Source: SG8-4 sp964598225 (GTDB lineage: Bacteria > Planctomycetota > Phycisphaerae > Sedimentisphaerales > Anaerobacaceae). From it: a stretch of 64,000 nucleotides of DNA. This document shows positions 23,282 through 31,871 of this stretch, piece after piece. The notes under the pieces were generated by a model. It searched no databases, was not told where the DNA came from, and was given only the letters and a program-made list of their open reading frames with translations. The stretch covers positions 1-64,000 of the forward strand of contig CAZRBG010000023.1 of assembly GCA_964598225.1 (NCBI GenBank), in the 5' to 3' direction. The position numbers were made by a program, and so were the translations under genes. Position 1 is the stretch's first letter; the number at the start of each line of letters is the position of its first letter.

Positions 23282-24100
23282 CTATATTATCTCGAGACGG
23301 CGAAGAATGGCCTTGGCCCATCGGATGCTTCGTATCTGCGAGAGGATCAGCAGCAGCAGCATCAGGACGCCGTAGCCGCTGAAACGGACGTAGTAGAGGA
23401 TTACGTCAAGCAGGTTTTCGGTTTTGGCTGCGTACCGTCCAGCCAGCTCGCTCGGAGTAAACACAGCTCCGGTGACTACGCTGCCGAACACTTCCTGCCA
23501 GGGCAGCAGCAGAACGAGCATGAGCAGGGAAAGGAAAAATCCCCTGGTGATGTGGTTTATTCCGCCCAGCCTGCCGTGCATCGAGACCTTGAGACTGAAC
23601 AGAAGTGTGAGACAATAAAGTGTCGCCGCGAGTATTAGTATTGCGTTTATCAGGTTAATGGCCCAGGATAATTGCACCCACGTTATTTTGGAGAGAAAAT
23701 CCAGGAAAGGCAGGGCGGCGAGCTGCAACGAAGCTTCCCTTTGCTTTTGGGGATGTGCGAAGCCCAAATTCGGCTCGGCCGGCTCATTCGCCTCTTCAGG
23801 ACCGCCCGTTTCAGGCGGTGCATCCGGCGCGGGCGTTGCGTTAGGCTCGGCCGGCATGTTAGCATCGGCGGCGTCGTTGGGCTCGGAAATTGCCGGCCCC
23901 GGCGCTTCGGGACCGCCGGTCTGCGCCGCTCCGGGAGCGACGTATCCCTGGTCGACGATGAAGAAGCCCGCCTGCAGCAGCAACAGGCACACAACCAGAA
24001 TCACGAACAGCAGGTTTTTCCATCCTTTGAATACACCAACAGCTTCGAGGCAATCGGTAGTGTCCAACAAATCGTTGGAACCGGTATGGTTCTCTACCAT
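23282..24100 (-). CDS. Uncharacterised inner-membrane protein with Pro/Ala/Glu-rich loop
   Basis: A 272-residue protein of unknown function. A cytoplasmic N-terminus is followed by a first membrane segment (LLFVILVVCLLLLQAGFFIV, about 30-49). Then comes a long low-complexity region rich in P, A, E and N (about 55-112), and then three or four more membrane segments (LINAILILAATLYCLTLLF, GFFLSLLMLVLLLPW, YGVLMLLLLILSQI). It ends in a basic tail. A good Shine-Dalgarno (TTTAGGAG) precedes the ATG. No neighbours are on the same strand except tRNA-Val. Confidence 0.65.
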   Translation of the reverse strand: MVENHTGSNDLLDTTDCLEAVGVFKGWKNLLFVILVVCLLLLQAGFFIVDQGYVAPGAAQTGGPEAPGPAISEPNDAADANMPAEPNATPAPDAPPETGGPEEANEPAEPNLGFAHPQKQREASLQLAALPFLDFLSKITWVQLSWAINLINAILILAATLYCLTLLFSLKVSMHGRLGGINHITRGFFLSLLMLVLLLPWQEVFGSVVTGAVFTPSELAGRYAAKTENLLDVILYYVRFSGYGVLMLLLLILSQIRSIRWAKAILRRLEII

Positions 24101-24302
24101 TTCAATATCTCCTAAATTTTACGACAAAACGTTATAATTATGCTTTGTCATGGCCGCCAGTGCAAGTAATTTATCGTCCCGCATAAAAAATCGCTCTCAC
24201 GTCGCAAGAGCCTTACAATCTCCATTATTAACGAGCTTCGCCTAGGCTACAAATGAACTGCGGCGGGTTTACGTCCGAACGACGAATCTGACGATACCGG
24301 GA

Positions 24303-24331
24303 TTGAATTTTGAGTTTGAGAACGTTATAGT
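24303..24331 (+). promoter_or_regulatory. Promoter for the secreted protein/glycosidase pair
   Basis: -35 TTGAAT (24303-24308), 17-nt spacer, -10 TATAGT (24326-24331). It supports ATG 24351 rather than the earlier in-frame ATG at 24303, which would lie within the promoter. Confidence 0.55.
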
Positions 24332-24350
24332 AACGGGTATAGGTGCTCCC

Positions 24351-25109
24351 ATGAAAAACAAATGCGGCAACTCTGGATTCAAATGTTTTCTTGTGATGGC
24401 AACGATACTGCTGCTCAGGCCCTGTTTTGTTTATCCGGATTCCGAAAGCGAGGAGGATAACGAAGAATATATCCAGATCCCTCTGAGACTTGCCGAAAAA
24501 TCCGGCGACGCGGAGCGGGGCTGGGAGATCTTTCGATTCGAGGAAGTTCCGCCGAACAAGATAGAAGCCGATGAGGACGGTCTTGAAATCCACGTGCAAT
24601 CATCTGCCGGGCTGCTCACCTATTGCTTCAAAGAAGAGACGGAGGTCCGACGCGTGCTTGTTGAAGGCTCGGTTACCGGTCTGCCGAGTATTCCGGAAGG
24701 CCAGGTGCAGGGTGATGAACAAGCCGATGATTTTGCGATCCGATTCGGGCTTGTCATCTCGGGAAAACGAAAACTAAGCAGGACTGAGAGATACTTCGCT
24801 TCCGAACTGGTCAAACGCCTGAGCGAGCTTGTGCCGAAATCACAGGGAGTAGACCATGCCCTGTTTCTGAATCTGGCGAACGATCCTCCGCCGGAGTGGC
24901 AAGAGCGCACCCATCCGCTCGGAAATGGGATGATCCGAGAGCGGATAGCCTCTACTCAAAACTGCGCCGGCAAATTCACGATAGACGTTAAGTTCGAGAA
25001 GCCGCTCAAGGTGCTGGCCCTGTGTATCGTCAATGACGGCGATCATACGAACTCCAGGTATAAAGTGATGCTAAAAAATATTCAGTTGAACCCTAAAACC
25101 AAGGAATGA
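24351..25109 (+). CDS. Secreted protein of unknown function
   Basis: A 252-residue protein. The first about 29 residues (MKNKCGNSGFKCFLVMATIL and on to CFVYP) look like a signal peptide. The rest is beta-rich with no family I recognise: GWEIFRFEEVPPNKIEADED, LEIHVQSSAGLLTYCFKEE, FAIRFGLVISGKRKL and FTIDVKFEKPLKVLALCIVN. The layout suggests a carbohydrate-binding or jelly-roll-like domain, but this is a guess. The DUF4038 glycosidase gene starts 6 nt after its stop, so the two are probably co-transcribed and the protein likely works with that enzyme outside the cytoplasm. Confidence 0.6.
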   Translation: MKNKCGNSGFKCFLVMATILLLRPCFVYPDSESEEDNEEYIQIPLRLAEKSGDAERGWEIFRFEEVPPNKIEADEDGLEIHVQSSAGLLTYCFKEETEVRRVLVEGSVTGLPSIPEGQVQGDEQADDFAIRFGLVISGKRKLSRTERYFASELVKRLSELVPKSQGVDHALFLNLANDPPPEWQERTHPLGNGMIRERIASTQNCAGKFTIDVKFEKPLKVLALCIVNDGDHTNSRYKVMLKNIQLNPKTKE

Positions 25110-25115
25110 GCTGCC

Positions 25116-26960
25116 ATGATCCACAAAGTCACGTCAGAGTCCAAAAATCTCATAATGTTGATTCTCATAGCGATTATCCTCGCGGACACAACTGGTGCTG
25201 AAACTCATCGCGTGTGGGAGAAGATCGAAATTACGTTGCGCGCAACCGAATCTTACGAAAATCCGTACACCGACGTGGAGACGTGGGTCGATCTCAAAGG
25301 CCCTGGATTCGAAAAACGCTGCTACGGATTCTGGGACGGTGGCAAAACCTTCCGTGTTCGAGTTCTGACTACGGCTCCCGGCACCTGGACGTGGCGCAGC
25401 GGGTCGAATCAGTATGACGACGGACTCAACGGCAAGACAGGCAAATTCACAGCCGCTGCATGGAGCGAGGCCGAACTCAAGAAGAATCCGTGCCGTCGCG
25501 GCATGATAAAGGCATCGGCAAACGGTCACACTTTCGAATATGCGGACGGCACACCGTTCTTCCTCGTCGGCGACACATGGTGGGCGACGCCGACCTTCCG
25601 CTTTGCATGGCGCGAAGATGACAGGAAACGCCCCATCGGCCCCGAGGCCGGATTCAAAGATTACGTTAGATTCCGCACGAATCAGGGCTTCAACTGTTTC
25701 GCGATGATCGCCGCTTTTCCGAACTGGGCCCATGACGGCAAGCCCAACAGGCTCAAGACCGACGACGGCACGGTGATCCGCTCGGCCTGGCAGCAGCCCG
25801 GCACTAAGAGCGCCAAGGACATGCACGATGAAGACGGTAACCGCGCCTTTTTGTTTCCCGGAAAAGTGCCCGGCTTCGAGAACACATTTCCCGACCTCGA
25901 TCGAATCAATCCGGCATACTTTCGGAACTTCGATAAGAAGGTGGACTATATGAACGCAAACGGCGTCGTCCCATTTATCGAAGTCTCACGCCGCGATATC
26001 GGCCAGTGCTGGAAGAAATACTATCAGTGGCCTGAGTCGTATACGCGCTACATCCAATATATCTGGAGCCGCTATCAGGCTAATATCTGCCTGTTCAGCC
26101 CTATCCATTTTGACTGGAGCGGCCAGACGATCCCGGCCGAGGATTGGAATGAAGCCGCCAACAGGGTTATCGAGAAATACGGCCCTCCCCCATTCGGGAC
26201 ACTTGCCGGAACGAACTCGAATCCTTCCAGCTTACACAACTTCGGCCACGTCGATAAAGCAAAGTGGCTCACGTTCCATCAAATCGGCAACAGGCGAACC
26301 CACAACTACTACGAGCTGCTGACCGAAATATTCAACACATCTCCTCCGGTGCCGGGCATTAACGGTGAACCATACTACGCCGGCATGAACGATGCTCCGG
26401 GAGGAACGGCCGAGTCTGCGCTCTACTGCCGCTCCGGAATGTACGGCAGCGTACTGTCCGGCGGTCTCGGCGGCCACATATACGGCGCCGGCGGCTGGGA
26501 CGGAGGACTCTGGGGAGGCAACGTCGAGAAAGCCGCCAAGAACCATATCTGGGATGCAATGAAATGGCCCTCCGGCGGCCAGATGCGCCATCTGGCTAAG
26601 TTTATCCTGTCCGAAGGCCGCAAATATCAGCAGCTTGTACCAAGAAGAGAATTGGTCCGGCCCAAAGAATCCGGCGAGCCAAAAGGTTACATCGGCTGGG
26701 CCTACTGCGCGCGTACCGCCGAGAAGGACCTCTTCTTGTTATATTTCGAAAAGGACTGTCCCAGAGCAACGCTCTCCGGCACGCAGCCCGACACCAAGTA
26801 CTCCGCCGCATGGTTCAATCCAAGAACAGGTGATTGGATAAAAGTCGGCTCTGTGACAACCGACTCTTCGGGCAAAGTCTCGATTCCGGCCCTCCCGGAC
26901 AATTCCGAAAAATCAAAGAACGATTGGGCGATGAAGCTTACCCCAGCCGGGATGCAATAG
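25116..26960 (+). CDS. Secreted DUF5060/DUF4038 glycoside hydrolase
   Basis: A 614-residue enzyme. A signal peptide (LIMLILIAIILADTTGA) is followed by a DUF5060 beta-sandwich (about 30-120; FEKRCYGFWDGGKTFRVRVL, TAPGTWTW). Then comes a DUF4038/GH140-like TIM barrel (about 135-500; FEYADGTPFFLVGDTWWA, FIEVSRRDIG, FSPIHFDWSG, PGINGEPYYAG) and a C-terminal beta domain (LFLLYFEKDCPRATLSG, YSAAWFNPRTGDW). Relatives include apiosidases and other plant cell-wall glycosidases. Candidate catalytic acids lie in FDWSG and NGEPYY. It probably removes a side-chain sugar from pectin or a similar glycan. Confidence 0.8.
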   Translation: MIHKVTSESKNLIMLILIAIILADTTGAETHRVWEKIEITLRATESYENPYTDVETWVDLKGPGFEKRCYGFWDGGKTFRVRVLTTAPGTWTWRSGSNQYDDGLNGKTGKFTAAAWSEAELKKNPCRRGMIKASANGHTFEYADGTPFFLVGDTWWATPTFRFAWREDDRKRPIGPEAGFKDYVRFRTNQGFNCFAMIAAFPNWAHDGKPNRLKTDDGTVIRSAWQQPGTKSAKDMHDEDGNRAFLFPGKVPGFENTFPDLDRINPAYFRNFDKKVDYMNANGVVPFIEVSRRDIGQCWKKYYQWPESYTRYIQYIWSRYQANICLFSPIHFDWSGQTIPAEDWNEAANRVIEKYGPPPFGTLAGTNSNPSSLHNFGHVDKAKWLTFHQIGNRRTHNYYELLTEIFNTSPPVPGINGEPYYAGMNDAPGGTAESALYCRSGMYGSVLSGGLGGHIYGAGGWDGGLWGGNVEKAAKNHIWDAMKWPSGGQMRHLAKFILSEGRKYQQLVPRRELVRPKESGEPKGYIGWAYCARTAEKDLFLLYFEKDCPRATLSGTQPDTKYSAAWFNPRTGDWIKVGSVTTDSSGKVSIPALPDNSEKSKNDWAMKLTPAGMQ

Positions 26961-27007
26961 AGTTCGCCGGTAATCTTGATCGGGATAGTTTTTGTCACAG
27001 ATCGAGG

Positions 27008-28003
27008 TCAACTTTTTAACTCTTTGATTTTTTGCCAGAGGATTTCGCTTAGTTCTCTGATTCCGGAGCCGGTGACGGCGGAGATTGGGTGGATTTCGGC
27101 GTTGAGCTTGTTGCGGAGCGCTTCGAGCTTCTCGCCGTTGGGGTCGAGGTCGATTTTGTTGGCGACGATGACTTCCGATTTTTTCGCAAGGGCTTTGCTG
27201 TGGCGTTCGAGTTCGCTGCGGATGGCTCGGTAGTTATCCGCCGGGTCGGAGCCGTCGGTGGGCATTATGTCGAGAATGTGGACTATCAGCGTTGTCCGCT
27301 CGATGTGTTTGAGGAAATCGTGGCCGAGGCCGGCGCCGGTGTGGGCGCCCTCGATCAGGCCGGGGATGTCGGCCATGACAAAGCGGCGATAGTCGCTAAG
27401 CTCGATTATGCCGAGGACCGGCTCGATCGTGGTGAAGGGATAATCGGCGATCTTTGGCCTTGCCGACGAGCAGCGGGAGATCAGCGTGCTTTTTCCCGCG
27501 TTGGGCATTCCGACCAGGCCGACGTCGGCGATAAGCTTTAGTTCGAGCCGGATGTTTCGCTCCTGGCCGGGCTTGCCGGGCGTGGCGTTTCGCGGGGTCT
27601 GGTTGGTTGCCGTGGCGAAGGATTTGTTGCCGCGGCCGCCTTTGCCGCCCCGGCAGACGCAGACTTTGACGGTGCTCTCGCTGAGGTCTTTTAGCAACAG
27701 ATCGAGGTCGATGTCATAAATGAGCGTGCCGGGCGGGACTCTGATGAGAAGGTCGTCGCCGTCGGCTCCTTTCTTGTTGTTGCCGGAGCCGGGCCGGCCG
27801 TTTCCGGCCTGCCAGTGGTGTTTTCCGGCGAAATCGATGAGGGTATCTATGTTATCGACGGCCTGGAAGTAGACATCGCCTCCGTCGCCTCCGTCGCCTC
27901 CGTCGGGTCCGCCCTTCGGGATGAACTTCTCGCGGCGGAAGCTGACACATCCGTGGCCGCCGTCGCCTGCCTTGACCCAGATTTTCGCCTGATCGACAAA
28001 CAT
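27008..28003 (-). CDS. obg: Obg/CgtA ribosome-associated GTPase
   Basis: A 331-residue GTPase with the glycine-rich Obg domain (KAGDGGHGCVSFRREKFIPK then GGPDGGDGGDGGDV) and a G domain: G1 GMPNAGKST (165-173), G2/G3 DYPFTTIEPVLGI and MADIPGLIEGA, G4 VANKIDLD, G5 PISAVTGSG. It is involved in 50S assembly and stress signalling. It lacks the C-terminal OCT domain, as many Obg proteins do. It lies downstream of rpmA, the standard arrangement; a hairpin terminator between them would limit read-through. Confidence 0.96.
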   Translation of the reverse strand: MFVDQAKIWVKAGDGGHGCVSFRREKFIPKGGPDGGDGGDGGDVYFQAVDNIDTLIDFAGKHHWQAGNGRPGSGNNKKGADGDDLLIRVPPGTLIYDIDLDLLLKDLSESTVKVCVCRGGKGGRGNKSFATATNQTPRNATPGKPGQERNIRLELKLIADVGLVGMPNAGKSTLISRCSSARPKIADYPFTTIEPVLGIIELSDYRRFVMADIPGLIEGAHTGAGLGHDFLKHIERTTLIVHILDIMPTDGSDPADNYRAIRSELERHSKALAKKSEVIVANKIDLDPNGEKLEALRNKLNAEIHPISAVTGSGIRELSEILWQKIKELKS

Positions 28004-28034
28004 GTTCTTATCTCATAGATAGAAACTCCCGGCA

Positions 28035-28064
28035 CAAAAAAAGGATGGCGAAAACACCATCCTT
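28035..28064 (-). terminator. Intrinsic terminator after rpmA
   Basis: On the - strand, the stem AAGGATGG/CCATCCTT (28064-28057 and 28048-28041) has an 8-nt loop and is followed by a T-run. It lies between rpmA and obg, so it probably attenuates obg expression. Confidence 0.75.
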
Positions 28065-28093
28065 AAGACTTTCCGAGTTGTGTCTTTTTTATG

Positions 28094-28327
28094 TCAGACC
28101 ACGTGAATTTTTTTGCCCTGGAAACTGACCCTGCCATTGGCGGTTGCAAAGAGCGTGTAGTCCTTGCCCATGCCGACGTTATTGCCGGGGTAGAATTTGG
28201 TCCCGCACTGCTTGAGAATGATCGATCCGGCCTTTGCCGCCTGACCGCCGTACAACCTGATTCCCCGGTACTGCGGATTGCTGTCTCTGCCGTTTCTCGA
28301 AGAGCCCTGTCCTTTTTTATGTGCCAT
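28094..28327 (-). CDS. rpmA: 50S ribosomal protein L27
   Basis: A 77-residue L27 with the conserved N-terminus MAHKKGQGSSRNGRDSN and GGQAAKAGSIILKQCGTKFY, followed by GNNVGMGKDYTLFA. L27 sits near the peptidyl-transferase centre. It starts directly with the mature type of N-terminus, without a cleavable extension. The usual upstream rplU (L21) is not adjacent here; instead a promoter lies right upstream. Confidence 0.96.
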   Translation of the reverse strand: MAHKKGQGSSRNGRDSNPQYRGIRLYGGQAAKAGSIILKQCGTKFYPGNNVGMGKDYTLFATANGRVSFQGKKIHVV

Positions 28328-28379
28328 GATTATCTACCTCAATCTTATATACACTTTTTGCTGATCTTGCGAAACCTGA

Positions 28380-28408
28380 ATTGTAGCAGCCTCGATTCGC
28401 CTTGTCCA
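28380..28408 (-). promoter_or_regulatory. Strong promoter of rpmA-obg
   Basis: On the - strand: -35 TGGACA (28408-28403), 17-nt spacer ending in an extended -10 TGC, -10 TACAAT (28385-28380), 53 nt upstream of the rpmA ATG. Confidence 0.7.
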
Positions 28409-28976
28409 GAGAATTTTTTTCATTTTTTCGATAATCTGTCGCGAAACATCGAACGCCGCTCGCCGGTCATCGCCGAGGGATTTTCCGTTCACCGGCCCGT
28501 TCGAAAAGGCCAACCATCAGCATTGAAAATGTGGTTATCCGGCCGAAACGCCTTTGCTCCAAAGATCATATCGATTCGACGTTCGGCGGAATGAGAGAAT
28601 CTTGCGAAGCGGACCGTTGAACAAGGCGCGGCTTAGCTTCCGGCCGCAAAAAGGTGAGCCAATCGGTGCATCGCGGAATTGGATATCAATGCTGGCAGTT
28701 ATATACTGTAAATCGGCGGCTTTTCTCTGGCTCCGAATTTAATCTTTTATCGGTCCTGTTTGCATGATACCTCGCTCCGCTACTTGTCGCGCGGTACGGA
28801 AATTGGCTTGATACTCTCAAGACATTACCGGCAAAGCACCCTGCCGGAGGCTGCGCAAAAGGCAAAAGATTTTCGGATGTATATGCCGATGCACACCATT
28901 GATCCATGGAAGATCAGATCGGAAACAAGGTGACGAGGGTTTCAGCCGAAGCCTGATTTTGACAAGGAAGACAAAG
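28409..28976. other. Long non-coding leader/spacer before the exoprotein gene
   Basis: Nearly 570 bp with no convincing gene. The part from 28815 to 28900 is GC-rich and could be structured: it contains GGCAAAGC and GCGCAAAAGGC around a short stem, loosely like a GEMM (cyclic-di-GMP-I) riboswitch, but without a clear second half. A hairpin CCGGCAAAGCACCCTGCCGG lies at 28828-28847. Confidence 0.35.
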
Positions 28977-31742
28977 ATGAATTTCGCAGCAAGAATCCAC
29001 AAGAAGCGTTATCTGTCAAGAGCACTTATTTACCTGCTGACATGGAGCTTGCTCGTCAACACTACATTGCCCGTGGCGCTCGCTCTCGAAGCGATTGACG
29101 TTACCGGCTCCACCGGCGTTGTCGGCACGAAGTGGGGAGATCACACCGTTATCGGAACCGGTCACGGCGCGATCATCAACTGGAATAACTTCGACACATC
29201 TTCGGCCCAGAGCGTCACGTTCAAACAGCACATGGGCGGACAGTTAAGCAGCGCCTCGGCTGTACTAAACAGGATCAGCTCCGGCTCGGTTCCGACGCAA
29301 TTCAATGGCGCGCTCAACGCAAACGGAAGGGTCTTTGTAGTTAACCCGGCCGGTATCATCTTCGGCGCAGGCTCGACGGTCAACGTTTCACAGTTGGTTG
29401 CGTCCGGGCTCAGCATCTCGGACGAGGCTTTCAATGCGATTCTTGCCGATCCCGCTAATCAGATGGCGTTCGAAGGGGGAGGCGGGCAGGTGAAAAACCT
29501 CGGCTCAATATCTGCCGATAGCGTCTATCTGGTGGGAGGCAACGTGACCAACGTCGGTTCGATCAAGGCTCCTGATGGGCTGGTGGTTATGGCAGCCGGC
29601 AAAAGCATCTACCTGGCGCAAGACGGCAGCGATGTGATGGTCGAGATAACCGGCGAATCCAGCGGCGCAGACGTTCAAAACAGGAGCCTTATCAGTGCCG
29701 AAAGGGGCAAAATTGTACTGGCCGCCGGCGACAGCTTCTCCGGGGCCGTGAGCAATGCAGGTGTTATCGCGGCGTCGGCTGGTGAGGTGGTCGTCGAGTC
29801 GGCGCATATCGAGAATGCCGGTGAGATTTCGGTGGATTCTGCTAAAAACGACGCGGGCAGCATTAATATCGCGGCTAAGGAAGAAATTGCCCTTCAGACG
29901 GGAAGTTCTACAACGGCAAATTCCGAAACCAGCGGCAACGGCGGAGAGGTAATACTTGACTCCGAAGGCATGACCGTCGTCAGCGAAGGCGCGTCCATCG
30001 AGGCCACCGGCGGCAGCGAATCGGGCGACGGCGGCTTCGTGGAGGTCAGCGGAGAGCACTTCGTTCTTGCCGGAAATGTCGATACCTCAGCCGCAAATGG
30101 TGCTCCCGGAACGCTTCTAATCGATCCGCTTGACGTTGCCATAGCAGATGGGACAAATCTCGGTGCTTTGGACACGGTTTACGAAGAGGACATCGAAAGC
30201 GACTCGCAGGCCGGCACGAACGTTCTTGTCGAGGCTGAAAACAGCATTACCGTCCAGAACATTTCGGATGACGAGATCACGGGCGGCGCCGGAGATATTC
30301 GTCTGCGCACGACGGATGCCTTCGGCTCGATCTCATTCAATGACAAGGAAGACACGATATCAACGACCGAAGGGTATATTGTTCTTGAAACCGGCAGTGG
30401 CGGCATTGATATCGGCAGTTTGATGGCCGGTCGGGGTTTGTCCGGCAAGATGATCAGGCCCGGCAGGATCACGATAAGCACTTCCAACGGCGGCGATATA
30501 GTCACAAAGAATCTGTACGTCGATTCCGGAGCGGGCCACGCCGAGATTTATGTGGACGCTTCAGGCAATCTGTCGATCGAAGGCGACGTCTCGGTGGGCA
30601 CGCCCTCGAATGGGATACTCGATATACCGGGCAGGTCGCAGGCCGAGGCCTTAATTCATCTGACCGCGGATGCTGATGTAACTCTCGGCGGTAACGTTGG
30701 CGCCTATGCAGACGGAACGGACGACACCGATGCCGATGCTATTACCCATGCTTATATCACGGTTCGTTCCGGCGCCGACGGAACTCCCGGACGGGATATT
30801 ACGGTGATGGCCGATTTGTCCGTTCTTGCGGAGACCGACACAAAAGCAAGATCCAGGGGATACGTAACTTTAGGCGCCTCGGACAAAATGTACTTCGGCC
30901 CGGATGCTGCCGCTCCTGTGGCCGACGCCGGCGAAGCTCACGCCGAGGGATATGATGACGACAGAGATTCAGTCTGCGGGCGGCATATAGCAAAGATAAT
31001 AATCAATAGCAATGGTATCGAAACGCTGCCTGAGCCGCAGCGTGCTCCGGATTCCGAGCCAGGATCAACAACCGATCCCGATCCGGAACCAACGCCCGAG
31101 CCGGACCCCGTAATCGAGCCTGAACTTGAACCGGTGCCTGCAACGGAGCCGGAATCTGAGCCCGAGCCTGAAAATAAGACCTTAGTGGCGGCGTCGATAC
31201 CTCCGGCGCCGGTTCCCGATGAGAAACTGGACACATCCGGCTGCTCGTCTCTGATGAAGTGGGCGGCCAAAGAAACCGGGATCGATCCCAAAAAGATGAA
31301 CGTTTGGATGTCAAACAGTCTTGCGCTGGCCAACGGAATCCACCCTTGTGATACGTGCGCCAGACTCAAGAAAGCGGCTATGCTCTTGCGCGATTACCCG
31401 GGGACCCGGATAGCCGCACTTAACCAGGTCATCAACGAGTTCGCATCGAGCAGTGCACCGCTTTCCGAGGAAATGGACGCGTCGATTACCGCCGTGATTA
31501 TGAGCAACAGCCAGGGTGACAGTCGCTATGCGAAAGCCGGTGCTTATCTCGACTCACTCGCCGAGTACGTCGCCATTCTGAACAGCGAAATGAACTTCAG
31601 CGCGGCCGAGTCAATGATGCTTGCCGCGGATCGCTATGTTGCACCGATAGCGGAGGGCGATAATCCCGCTCTGGCCGGCTTTCTCGCAGCGAGGCTGACC
31701 GCTCTGGCCGAATCGCAAGTGGTATCGGCTTCCAGCTTTTAG
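28977..31742 (+). CDS. Filamentous-haemagglutinin-type exoprotein (two-partner secretion)
   Basis: A 921-residue secreted protein. An extended signal (IHKKRYLSRALIYLLTWSLL to VALALE, about 1-36) leads into a TPS domain (about 37-280; NRISSGSVPTQFNGAL, GRVFVVNPAGIIFGAGSTV, VSQLVASGLSIS). A beta-helical stretch follows (NRSLISAERGKIVLAAGDSF, NAGVIAASAGEVVVESAHI, FVEVSGEHFVLAGNVDTSA). Then comes a D/E/P repeat linker (about 685-740, PEPTPEPDP type) and a helical C-terminal domain with Cys (SSLMKWAAKETGIDP, CDTCARLKKAA). ATG 28977 with AGGAAG upstream is chosen over an earlier in-frame ATG at 28899. No TpsB partner lies in the window. Likely an adhesin or surface filament. Confidence 0.85.
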   Translation: MNFAARIHKKRYLSRALIYLLTWSLLVNTTLPVALALEAIDVTGSTGVVGTKWGDHTVIGTGHGAIINWNNFDTSSAQSVTFKQHMGGQLSSASAVLNRISSGSVPTQFNGALNANGRVFVVNPAGIIFGAGSTVNVSQLVASGLSISDEAFNAILADPANQMAFEGGGGQVKNLGSISADSVYLVGGNVTNVGSIKAPDGLVVMAAGKSIYLAQDGSDVMVEITGESSGADVQNRSLISAERGKIVLAAGDSFSGAVSNAGVIAASAGEVVVESAHIENAGEISVDSAKNDAGSINIAAKEEIALQTGSSTTANSETSGNGGEVILDSEGMTVVSEGASIEATGGSESGDGGFVEVSGEHFVLAGNVDTSAANGAPGTLLIDPLDVAIADGTNLGALDTVYEEDIESDSQAGTNVLVEAENSITVQNISDDEITGGAGDIRLRTTDAFGSISFNDKEDTISTTEGYIVLETGSGGIDIGSLMAGRGLSGKMIRPGRITISTSNGGDIVTKNLYVDSGAGHAEIYVDASGNLSIEGDVSVGTPSNGILDIPGRSQAEALIHLTADADVTLGGNVGAYADGTDDTDADAITHAYITVRSGADGTPGRDITVMADLSVLAETDTKARSRGYVTLGASDKMYFGPDAAAPVADAGEAHAEGYDDDRDSVCGRHIAKIIINSNGIETLPEPQRAPDSEPGSTTDPDPEPTPEPDPVIEPELEPVPATEPESEPEPENKTLVAASIPPAPVPDEKLDTSGCSSLMKWAAKETGIDPKKMNVWMSNSLALANGIHPCDTCARLKKAAMLLRDYPGTRIAALNQVINEFASSSAPLSEEMDASITAVIMSNSQGDSRYAKAGAYLDSLAEYVAILNSEMNFSAAESMMLAADRYVAPIAEGDNPALAGFLAARLTALAESQVVSASSF

Positions 31743-31777
31743 ACCGATCTGCACCTACGGGTTACTGGTCTCAAGCC

Positions 31778-31847
31778 TGTCATTCCTGCGAAGGCGGGAA
31801 TCCATTTGTTCACGAGTTTCTGGATTCCTGCCTTCGAAGGAATGACA
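31778..31847. repeat. 70-bp palindromic element, copy 1
   Basis: Inverted ends TGTCATTCCTGCGAAGGC and GCCTTCGAAGGAATGACA surround an inner GGAATCCA/TGGATTCC pair and a loop. A second copy of exactly the same length lies inverted at 57151-57220. Placed between convergent genes, it may act as a terminator. Confidence 0.88.
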
Positions 31848-31871
31848 ACAACCGGATGAATGACCGTGCTA

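Noticed and set aside
28554..28742. 62-codon frame between rpmA and the exoprotein gene
   Set aside because: No Shine-Dalgarno, no domain and biased basic composition; probably chance in a long non-coding region.
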